A stretch of DNA of 7,467 nucleotides, taken from the NCBI GenBank assembly GCA_022570975.1, contig JACZYS010000128.1, positions 1 to 7,467 of the forward strand, read 5' to 3'. This document shows, one piece after another, positions 1 to 5,874 of the stretch; the first letter of the stretch is position 1, and each line of letters opens with the position of its first letter. The translations under genes were made by a program, and so were the position numbers. This stretch comes from Candidatus Zixiibacteriota bacterium. Lineage in GTDB: Bacteria > Zixibacteria > MSB-5A5 > GN15 > FEB-12. The notes below the pieces were generated by a model. The model was not told where the DNA came from. It saw only the letters and a list, made by a program, of their open reading frames with translations, and did not search any database.

Positions 1-257
1 GAAATTGACAGAATTGAATCGAAATTTTCATAACAGTGAGAATTCAAGGGTATCTCTTATCGGTCAGTCGATGATGAGTTTTAAAATTACTTCAAATTTC
101 TGAAATAGAAAAAACCGCTAAAAATTTAAGGGATAGATTATATCTTAGTGAAATAAATCACAAGAACATTGATTTTGCAGGTCTATTTATTCAACATATT
201 CTTGAAGTCAAAAGGCGATTAATTGGTTCAGTTTGTGATTCCAATCACAAGAAGAAA
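1..257. other. Left-edge intergenic stretch with no convincing gene
   Basis: No reading frame here looks like a protein. It is A/T-rich, with frequent stops in all frames. One frame is open from base 2 to a stop at 101-103 (33 codons) and could be the tail of a rightward gene entering from the left, but its composition is unconvincing. A leftward ATG at 29-31 (reading MKISIQF) is open to the left edge but has no Shine-Dalgarno site. What can be seen is regulatory: a CRP-type palindrome at 233-250, an 11-base direct repeat (AATCACAAGAA at 156-166 and 243-253), and a leftward TATAAT at 137-142. Confidence 0.5.
233..250. promoter_or_regulatory. Perfect CRP/FNR-family-type palindrome
   Basis: TTGTGATT and AATCACAA are exact reverse complements around a CC centre. 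Inside them, TGTGA-N6-TCACA (234-249) matches the canonical CRP half-sites and spacing without a mismatch. It lies just beyond the terminator tail of the leftward operon and has no rightward gene after it, so any target would be leftward, beyond the window. The organism's regulators are unknown. The two-base centre makes it a poor RNA hairpin unless the stem shortens to 6 bp. Confidence 0.4.
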
Positions 258-287
258 TCGCCGAAAAGTAATTGAACTTTCCGGCGA
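258..287 (-). terminator. Intrinsic terminator of the amidohydrolase operon
   Basis: On the minus strand, arms at 287-276 and 269-258 form a 12-bp stem with a 6-base loop (275-270). The stem base is G+C-rich (CGCCGG against CGGCG-type arms). The only non-Watson-Crick position (281 with 264) is A·C when read as plus-strand RNA but G·U when read as minus-strand RNA, so the hairpin is fully paired only in the leftward transcript. The stem is followed by TTTCTTCTTG. It starts 22 bases after the stop codon of the 435-residue gene, the normal place for an operon terminator. Confidence 0.8.
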
Positions 288-309
288 CAGATTTAAACAG
301 ATTTTCCGC

Positions 310-1617
310 TTAATTTTTTGCCCGATATTTCCGGTAAAATTCTTTGTGTCTGTTGTCCAGATTTACCGTTTTTCCGGCAATAAATTCAAGAGTAATATCG
401 TTTCCAAGAATGTCAAGAAGGTCACCGGAAGAGACAATTATTGTGGCCGATTTTCCAACTTCCAGCGAGCCGAGCATATTATCAACGCCCAGAATTTGGG
501 CCGGGAAGAGGGTCACAGTTTTCAGAGCTTCTTCTTTTGAGAGTCCAAAAGCAACTGCTTGACCTGCTTGAAAAGGTAGGTTTCTGGTGTTAGAAGCTGA
601 GCCATAAGAGAGGCAATATTTCACCCCGGCATCGGAGAGAAGTTTTGGCAGTTTGTAGCTGATATCATAATCGTCATCTTGCCTCATTGGATTGGATTGA
701 GTCTTGCCAAGAATAACCGGGATCTTATTTTCGATCAACAAATCAGTAATTTTCCAGGCTTCTTTTCCGCCGACCAAAACTATTTTGAACTGATATTTTT
801 TGGCAAAAGCGATCGCAGACTCAATTTGCCGGAGGTCATTGGCATGGACAAATACCGGCAAATCGCCGGAAAATACGGGCATCATTGCTTCCATTTTGGA
901 GTCGGTTTTGAGTTTTGGATTGGCCATTTTTGCCTTTCGATATTCAACAGCCTCATCAAAAATCTTATAAATTTTCTCGATGTTTTCAGCATTTTCCTTC
1001 TTTTGCTCTTCGGCAGATTTATCCATCCACCAGGCTGTTACTATGGAAATTCTTGGCCAGTTCATATGAAGGGCCAGAGACTGTTTGACCATGGCGTCTT
1101 CTTTGGTCCAGCCGTCCAGATAAAGAAGGCTGGATTGTCCCCTGAGCAAGCCGCCGGATGGGACTATGAGGGCCGTGGTAATACCGTTGGAACGGGTAAC
1201 AGGGATAATCTCTGAGTCAGGATTATAGGCAATATGCGACTGAACATCAGGATTGTTCTGACCGAGTTCATTCCGGTCATCGGTAACTGTTACGGCACCT
1301 ATTTCAATTAACCCGATAGATGTATTTGAGGCAATCATTCCGGGATAAACATTCTGTCCGGTGACATCGATAACTTCTGTATTCTCAGGCAAACTGAGAT
1401 TTGTTCCAATTGCGGAAATCAGGCCGTTTTCAAAGAGGATATCAGACTGTTCCATCATTTCACCGGAGACGGTATAGATGTTTCCGCCCTTGAGAAGGAT
1501 TGGGTTTTTCTGGGATTCTCCGGGAGTGTAATCATGACCGGAAGCGGTTGCAAATATTAAAGTCAGGCATAAAATCATGCCAATAATTCTTGATTCAATC
1601 ATATTTTTAGTAGCCAT
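310..1617 (-). CDS. Exported amidohydrolase-like protein lacking the metal-binding motif (435 aa)
   Basis: Residues 1-27 form a Sec-type signal peptide (K4 and R10, then a hydrophobic run, cleavage probably near ATA-SG). From about residue 40 the chain has the amidohydrolase pattern: a beta-rich start (LLKGGNIYTVSG, DILFENGLISAIG), the VYPG turn, and a C-terminal return (GSLEVGKSATIIV). Where active members have HxH after the PG turn, this one has N98-T-S100. A His survives at 258 (FVHAND), but the later His and Asp positions read VGGKEAW and SYGSASN. It therefore looks catalytically dead or non-canonical. As I recall, homologues paired with a larger amidohydrolase carry similar substitutions, so the loss may be a family trait. 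The start at 1617 is chosen over the longer frame to 1686 because AAAGGA lies 6 bases upstream. It overlaps the previous gene by 11 bases, suggesting translational coupling. The substrate is unknown. Confidence 0.85.
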   Translation of the reverse strand: MATKNMIESRIIGMILCLTLIFATASGHDYTPGESQKNPILLKGGNIYTVSGEMMEQSDILFENGLISAIGTNLSLPENTEVIDVTGQNVYPGMIASNTSIGLIEIGAVTVTDDRNELGQNNPDVQSHIAYNPDSEIIPVTRSNGITTALIVPSGGLLRGQSSLLYLDGWTKEDAMVKQSLALHMNWPRISIVTAWWMDKSAEEQKKENAENIEKIYKIFDEAVEYRKAKMANPKLKTDSKMEAMMPVFSGDLPVFVHANDLRQIESAIAFAKKYQFKIVLVGGKEAWKITDLLIENKIPVILGKTQSNPMRQDDDYDISYKLPKLLSDAGVKYCLSYGSASNTRNLPFQAGQAVAFGLSKEEALKTVTLFPAQILGVDNMLGSLEVGKSATIIVSSGDLLDILGNDITLEFIAGKTVNLDNRHKEFYRKYRAKN

Positions 1618-4600
1618 TATTGATCCTTTCCCAGTAGTCAAAAGCATCATCACAATGCCATTCATAATCAGCATCTTTATATCCATCGTAATTATGAGGT
1701 CTGTATCCTTTTCCTTTTTTTGAGCCTTTGGACTTTTTGTCAGGTTTGGTTTTTAGAATTTTTTGGATGAGGGCATTTCTTTCTTCTTTAATTTCCGCTC
1801 TGTATTTGAGGTCATCTTCTAAGTTGAAATATCGGGCTCCATCAATCCAGGTCTGTTCAACTTTGGCATAGATTGAAAGCGGATTATCATTCCAGATTAC
1901 AAAATCTGCATCCTTGCCAACTTTAATACTTCCTACCCGGTCTTGAATTTTGAGCTGAATGGCCGGATTGATAGTGCAGAGCTTGATAGCTTCTTCTTGA
2001 CTCATGCCGCCATATTTGATTGCTTTGGCAGCATCCTGATTCAATCTTCTACCTAAATCAGAATTGTCTGAATTAACTGAGGATATTACTCCTTTTTCTG
2101 TCATGAGAGCGGAGTTATAGGGAATGGCGTCGTAAACTTCAAATTTATAAGCCCACCAGTCGGCAAAGGTGGAAGCGGTGGCCCCATGTTTGGCCATTTC
2201 CGGAGCTACTTTATAACCTTCAAGGATATGGGTAAAGGTCTGGACTCTGGTTCCAAACTCCTCTGTAATTCTCATAAGCATCAGGATTTCACTCTGGACG
2301 TAAGAATGGCAGTGGATAAACATTTCAGAGTTTAAAATTTGAAGAACAGCATCCAGTTCTATATCTTTACGTGGCGGAACGGTGCTTCTTTTTTTGCCGC
2401 TTGAGAGTTTGTTATAGGCTGCCCAGTCGGCTTCATACTCCCGGGCGGTTGTGAATTCATCTCTGATAATATTTTCAATTCCCATTCTTGTAACCGGATA
2501 TCTGGTTTGGTACTTATCACCCCAGGAAGTCCTTTTGATATTTTCTCCAAGAGCAAATTTGATCGAAGGGGGGGAATTCTCAAACTTCATCTCTTCAGAG
2601 CTGCTTCCCCAGCGAAGCTTTATTATCTGAGCCTGCCCACCGATTGGGTTGCAGGAACCATGCAGTAGTTGGGAGCAGGTAGTTCCTCCGGCGAGTTGGC
2701 GGTAAATTGCAATATCATCGGGATTGACAACATCGCCAATTCTCACCTCAGCAGTTACAGCCTCAGTACATTCATTGACACCTTTGGAAATTGCAATATG
2801 AGAGTGCTCATCAATAATTCCAGCCGTAATATGCTTTCCGGTGGCATCAATTATTAAGGCATTTTTTGGAGCTGTCAGAGATTTTCCTATCTTTTCAATC
2901 TTGCCATTTCTAACAAGAATATCGGTCTCTTTTAGAATACCGGCTGACTCTGAAGTCCAGACAGTTGCATTTTTTACGAGAACTGTCTGCTGAGCAGGAG
3001 GATTAGCAAATCCATATGCTTTGTTAGGGTAGGAAAAATTGGCAACAAGTACTTCCGGCTTGGACTCATCTGAGTCTTCTTCGGACTCGTCTGAGTCTTC
3101 TTCTGAATCATCTGAGTCTTCTTCTTTATCACTTGAGTCTGCATCAGGATCATAATCTGAAATTTTCTGAGCCGTCCAGTTTAGTTTGTCACCGTTTGGT
3201 AAAGTAAGATAGCCGCTTAAATTATCATCAACTTTTCTTCCTGAGAATCTGGTCACGCCATCAATTCCGAGAGTATCAAAACTGGCTGAGAATGAAAGCT
3301 TGTCTGAAATGAGAGAGAGCTTTGAAAGCTTTATTTTTTTGTCTTCACCGATTTTTAAACTGCCGGTAAGTTTTGTCAGTTTCCCTTTGAGCAACAGATC
3401 AACTTTGTTCTCAGCAAAAGACAGTTCATAATTACCCCTGAAATCTTCACCGGGCATATCTTTAATTTTATTCTTGTTCCCCTTAACATAGATTGAATAA
3501 ATTTTTGTCTTTTTTTCAAAGATTTCGCCATCGGTAACAAAGAAATTGGCCAGTTTTCCTTTTTCCAGTGTTCCGGCAAGGTCAGACAGATTGCTCATTT
3601 TTGCAGGAATTGTAGTCAATGAAGACAAAGCTGATTGTTTGGAAAGACCGCGCTTTACAGCTTTTCTTAAGTTACCAAAAAACTTATCTTTATCCTTTAA
3701 TGAGTGAAGGGTCAAGGCAAATTCTATCCCGGCTTCTTCCAATTTAGCCGCATTTGAGGGGGCTGTTTCCCAATGTCGCAATTTGGCCAGATTTACGTCA
3801 AGTTCATCATCCTGAGATTTTATTTTTGGAGTTTCAGGAAAGGTAAGAGGCAAAATGATACTTCCGCCGGTAGCTTTTATTTCATTGAGTCTGGCATATT
3901 CATAGCCCGAACCCAGATAAATGAAGGGGACTTTTATTTCAGTTGAGACTCTTGAGGCTCTCAGAAGCGAGAGCTCATTTGTTGTGGCAAAAACAATAGT
4001 TTCATTTCCAACCGACAGGAATGCTTCCAAAGCCACATTGTATTCCGGTTTTTTCTGCTTATTATTTATGGCATAGGCAGATTTTGCTTTACGGTACCAG
4101 CTTAAGTCTAAAAATGTCTGCCTGATTAAAGCGATGGAGCCCATCAGAGAACCCGGGTATTGCTGCTTTGAACTTCCTTTATTGAAAGAAGCGAAATGAT
4201 GAGAGGAAGGGTTCAAGATAAGGTCGTTGGGAAGCCCTTCGCCAAGCAAGGTGGTAAAACTTCTTCCTCTGAAAATTCCATCCAGCCGGCAAGACTGAAC
4301 GGCGGTATATCCTAACTTGAGAAATTTTTCAGATTCTTTCTTATCCGGCTTAAAAGAGTCACTCCAGTTCTTTTCAGAATGGATAGCATTATTCCATGAA
4401 TTTCCACCTACTCTGGTGCCGTCAAATTGAAGAGGCCTGTCGTTATTCCATTTTTTCTTCTCTTCTTTCGGGGTTCCATAATTTGTGAACGGGTCAATAA
4501 ATCCCGGATACAAAGTATATCCGGAGAGGTCAATCTGTTCGGCATCTGAAGGAATCTTTACTTTCTTTCCTACCTCGGCAATAAAGCCGTCTCTTATCAA

Positions 4601-4774
4601 AAGAGTGGCTTCTTCAATTGTCAACGTGGGAGATATGACAATTGTGACATTGGTAAATGCTTTTAAAGTTGGGGGTTTTTCTCTGATTCCTTTATTCGGA
4701 GAGACTGGCGTTGTTTGGGCGAATGATATTGATATCATTGTCATAGAGATAACAAGTGCTCTTAAAATTCTCAT
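1607..4774 (-). CDS. Exported two-module amidohydrolase family protein (1055 aa)
   Basis: Residues 1-19 form a Sec signal peptide (SFA then Q). Residues about 35-440 are a first amidohydrolase module in which the expected HxH is replaced by F96-T-N98 (YPGFIDPFTNYG), so it should not bind metal in the usual way. Residues about 442-537 are a beta-rich segment ending GYLTLPNGDKLNWTAQK. Residues 538-572 are an Asp/Glu/Ser linker. Residues about 585-990 are a second module that looks active: H657-S-H659 in AGIIDEHSH, GGTT at 696-699, NPIGGQ at 709-714, H821/H823, H848 and D903 in NSDN. Known amidohydrolases use these His and Asp residues as ligands of one or two metals and for water activation; K719 could be a bridging lysine, which is inference. 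A Lys/Gly-rich and then aromatic-acidic tail (1006-1055) ends the protein. It is about twice the length of a one-module enzyme. It leads the operon, and the substrate cannot be read from the sequence. Confidence 0.9.
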   Translation of the reverse strand: MRILRALVISMTMISISFAQTTPVSPNKGIREKPPTLKAFTNVTIVISPTLTIEEATLLIRDGFIAEVGKKVKIPSDAEQIDLSGYTLYPGFIDPFTNYGTPKEEKKKWNNDRPLQFDGTRVGGNSWNNAIHSEKNWSDSFKPDKKESEKFLKLGYTAVQSCRLDGIFRGRSFTTLLGEGLPNDLILNPSSHHFASFNKGSSKQQYPGSLMGSIALIRQTFLDLSWYRKAKSAYAINNKQKKPEYNVALEAFLSVGNETIVFATTNELSLLRASRVSTEIKVPFIYLGSGYEYARLNEIKATGGSIILPLTFPETPKIKSQDDELDVNLAKLRHWETAPSNAAKLEEAGIEFALTLHSLKDKDKFFGNLRKAVKRGLSKQSALSSLTTIPAKMSNLSDLAGTLEKGKLANFFVTDGEIFEKKTKIYSIYVKGNKNKIKDMPGEDFRGNYELSFAENKVDLLLKGKLTKLTGSLKIGEDKKIKLSKLSLISDKLSFSASFDTLGIDGVTRFSGRKVDDNLSGYLTLPNGDKLNWTAQKISDYDPDADSSDKEEDSDDSEEDSDESEEDSDESKPEVLVANFSYPNKAYGFANPPAQQTVLVKNATVWTSESAGILKETDILVRNGKIEKIGKSLTAPKNALIIDATGKHITAGIIDEHSHIAISKGVNECTEAVTAEVRIGDVVNPDDIAIYRQLAGGTTCSQLLHGSCNPIGGQAQIIKLRWGSSSEEMKFENSPPSIKFALGENIKRTSWGDKYQTRYPVTRMGIENIIRDEFTTAREYEADWAAYNKLSSGKKRSTVPPRKDIELDAVLQILNSEMFIHCHSYVQSEILMLMRITEEFGTRVQTFTHILEGYKVAPEMAKHGATASTFADWWAYKFEVYDAIPYNSALMTEKGVISSVNSDNSDLGRRLNQDAAKAIKYGGMSQEEAIKLCTINPAIQLKIQDRVGSIKVGKDADFVIWNDNPLSIYAKVEQTWIDGARYFNLEDDLKYRAEIKEERNALIQKILKTKPDKKSKGSKKGKGYRPHNYDGYKDADYEWHCDDAFDYWERINNGY
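1624..1629 (-). promoter_or_regulatory. Shine-Dalgarno site of the 435-aa gene
   Basis: AAAGGA on the minus strand, 6 bases before the ATG at 1617-1615. It lies inside the last codons of the upstream gene and fixes this start. The earlier in-frame ATG at 1686 would begin inside the 1055-aa gene and add a 23-residue extension before the signal peptide. Confidence 0.75.
3063..3125 (-). repeat. Three tandem 21-bp units coding for an acidic linker
   Basis: Units at 3063-3083, 3084-3104 and 3105-3125 differ from each other at only a few positions and sit head to tail. They encode the heptad EEDS-D-(E/D)-S three times (residues about 551-571) in the linker between the beta-rich segment and the active amidohydrolase module. 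The unit length is a multiple of three, so copy-number change would keep the reading frame. Confidence 0.85.
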
Positions 4775-4780
4775 TTTTTA

Positions 4781-4785
4781 TCCTC
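4781..4785 (-). promoter_or_regulatory. Shine-Dalgarno site of the 1055-aa gene
   Basis: GAGGA on the minus strand, followed by TAAAAA and the ATG at 4774-4772. Motif and spacing are close to ideal and support this start, which also gives a clean signal peptide. Confidence 0.75.
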
Positions 4786-4798
4786 ATTAATAATAATT

Positions 4799-4875
4799 AT
4801 TTCAGACAAGGCATGTTTAACTTACGAGACCGATATTTGCTTGTTACTTATTTTAAAGTATTAATTGTCTGAAAT
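4799..4875. repeat. 11-bp perfect inverted repeat spanning the leftward promoter
   Basis: ATTTCAGACAA (4799-4809) and TTGTCTGAAAT (4865-4875) are exact reverse complements separated by 55 bases. The right arm lies in the spacer of the predicted leftward promoter and touches its -35 element. The left arm lies in the leader, 13 bases before the Shine-Dalgarno site. Only the left arm would be transcribed, so an RNA hairpin between the arms is unlikely and a paired operator is more plausible. A minor inner match (TTTAA 4816-4820 with TTAAA 4853-4857) is offset by one base. Confidence 0.55.
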
Positions 4876-4878
4876 CAA
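4850..4878 (-). promoter_or_regulatory. Candidate sigma70-type promoter for the amidohydrolase operon
   Basis: On the minus strand: -35 TTGATT (4878-4873), a 17-base spacer, and -10 TAAAAT (4855-4850). The -35 matches the enterobacterial consensus at 4 of 6 and the -10 at 5 of 6. A start near 4843 would give a leader of about 68 bases. If the organism belongs to Bacteroidota, its housekeeping promoters differ from this consensus and the call weakens. Confidence 0.45.
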
Positions 4879-4976
4879 GGAAATGAGCTAATGAATTTTA
4901 CAAGGTCAAGTATCAGCATTTTGATGAGAAAATGAAATTTTGCAATTAAAATTGTCATATTATCAACTATCTGCGC

Positions 4977-5004
4977 TTGACATATTATTTTTTCATTTTA
5001 TTTT
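4977..5004 (+). promoter_or_regulatory. Candidate promoter for the ABC transporter operon
   Basis: A perfect TTGACA at 4977-4982 is followed, after 16 bases, by TATTTT (4999-5004, 4 of 6 against TATAAT). Transcription would begin near 5011 and leave a leader of about 83 bases before the ATPase start. A second hexamer, TATAAG at 5029-5034, lacks a well-spaced -35. The -35 lies inside the right copy of a 12-base direct repeat. Confidence 0.4.
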
Positions 5005-5094
5005 GGGCACTCTTGGAGTTAGAACAAGTATAAGAGCAATAACAAGAACTAGGTGATAAGCATTTTCTAACAGAAATTATAAAGGTAACGGAAT

Positions 5095-5874
5095 ATGGCC
5101 GAACAATTAAGCAACTCAATGATAAAAGCTGAAAAGCTCAGCAAATACTACGGTTCATTTGTCGCAATAAAAGATGTCAGCTTTTCAATTCCCAGAGGTC
5201 AAATTGTTGCTTTTTTGGGACCTAACGGAGCCGGCAAATCTACAACCATGAAAATTTTGACCGGTTACCTCTCGCCAAACGAGGGGAAGGCATCAATTGC
5301 CGGAATTGATGTTCAAAAAAACAGGCTTGAAGCCTCAAAAAATATCGGGTACCTGCCGGAAAACGGACCGCTTTATTCCGAGATGACCCCAATGGAATTA
5401 CTCAGTTTTTTTGGCGAAGTCAGGTCAATTCCAAAATCAGAAATACCTGACCGAATTAATGAGGTGGTGATCCAGTGTGCTATTGAGGAAGTGATTGATA
5501 AACCAATCAGCAAATTGTCTCGCGGCTATCGTCAGAGAGTAGGATTGGCCCAGGCCTTGCTTCATAATCCGGAAATTCTAATAATGGATGAGCCTACCAG
5601 TGGACTGGACCCAAACCAGATTAGAGATTTCAGAGGAAATATTAGAAAGCTGGGTGAGTCAAAGACAATTTTGATCTCCACCCATATTCTTCAGGAAGTA
5701 AGAGCCGTAGCTGACCGGGCAATTGTAATTGACGAAGGGCAGATTGTATTTGACGGAAATTCAGAAGACCTTGAAAAAGACGGCTCTATTGAAGAAAGTT
5801 TTTATCAGTTAACCAGGCACGGCAACTATTCTGCAAGAAATGCAAGTGAGAACAGAGGAACTGAAAATGCTTAA
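5095..5874 (+). CDS. ABC-2 type transporter ATPase, GldA type (259 aa)
   Basis: A complete nucleotide-binding domain: Walker A GPNGAGKST (42-50), a Q-loop position occupied by Glu in GYLPENGPLY (85-94), signature LSRGYRQR (141-148), Walker B ILIMDEP (161-167), D-loop SGLDPNQIR (169-177) and switch His H197 (STHI). The E for Q, the LSxGYRQR signature and the DPNQIR stretch are typical of the GldA/DrrA-like branch that powers ABC-2 exporters. The tail after about residue 238 is short, polar and Asn/Arg-rich. AAAGG at 5081-5085 supports the start; M9 is an alternative. The gene overlaps the permease gene by 8 bases (ATGCTTAA), so the two are probably made together. The symbol is by family only: I see no sign of gliding genes. 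The protein should act on the inner face of the cytoplasmic membrane. Confidence 0.9.
   Translation: MAEQLSNSMIKAEKLSKYYGSFVAIKDVSFSIPRGQIVAFLGPNGAGKSTTMKILTGYLSPNEGKASIAGIDVQKNRLEASKNIGYLPENGPLYSEMTPMELLSFFGEVRSIPKSEIPDRINEVVIQCAIEEVIDKPISKLSRGYRQRVGLAQALLHNPEILIMDEPTSGLDPNQIRDFRGNIRKLGESKTILISTHILQEVRAVADRAIVIDEGQIVFDGNSEDLEKDGSIEESFYQLTRHGNYSARNASENRGTENA
5855..5858 (+). promoter_or_regulatory. Shine-Dalgarno site deciding the permease start
   Basis: GAGG, 8 bases before the ATG at 5867-5869. It favours this start over the upstream in-frame ATG at 5840, which has no comparable site. Confidence 0.7.

Larger units (their letters stand above)
4775..5094. promoter_or_regulatory. Divergent intergenic control region
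   Basis: These 320 bases lie between the starts of the leftward amidohydrolase operon and the rightward ABC transporter operon. No gene or RNA gene is seen. The region is very A/T-rich and holds one promoter candidate per direction, an 11-base inverted repeat (4799-4809 and 4865-4875), and a 12-base direct repeat with one mismatch (4952-4963 and 4977-4988). The two promoter candidates are about 100 bases apart and fire away from each other, so they do not overlap. Confidence 0.7.

Noticed and set aside
5..34. Rightward promoter TTGACA (5-10) with CATAAC (29-34)
   Set aside because: The -35 is perfect, but the -10 is weak, the spacer is 18, and no rightward gene follows before the convergent operon's terminator.
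2..103. Tail of a rightward gene entering from the left (33 open codons)
   Set aside because: The length is within chance for one of six frames, and no recognisable protein sequence is seen.
223..1215. Rightward open frames of 72-178 codons (223-540, 344-562, 679-1215)
   Set aside because: They lie antisense to the 435-residue amidohydrolase-like gene, lack ribosome sites, and read as low-complexity Phe/Ile/Asn-rich chains with no family pattern.
1618..1686. N-terminal extension of the 435-aa protein to an ATG at 1686
   Set aside because: It would overlap the upstream gene by 80 bases, hide the signal peptide behind 23 residues, and ignore the AAAGGA site before the ATG at 1617.
2359..3579. 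Short frames within the 1055-aa gene (2359-2583, 2669-2857, 3376-3579)
   Set aside because: They lie inside clear amidohydrolase coding sequence in other frames and have no independent support.
4799..4875. Small transposon-like element bounded by 11-bp terminal inverted repeats
   Set aside because: There is no target-site duplication on the flanks and no second copy in the window. The position over a promoter fits an operator better.
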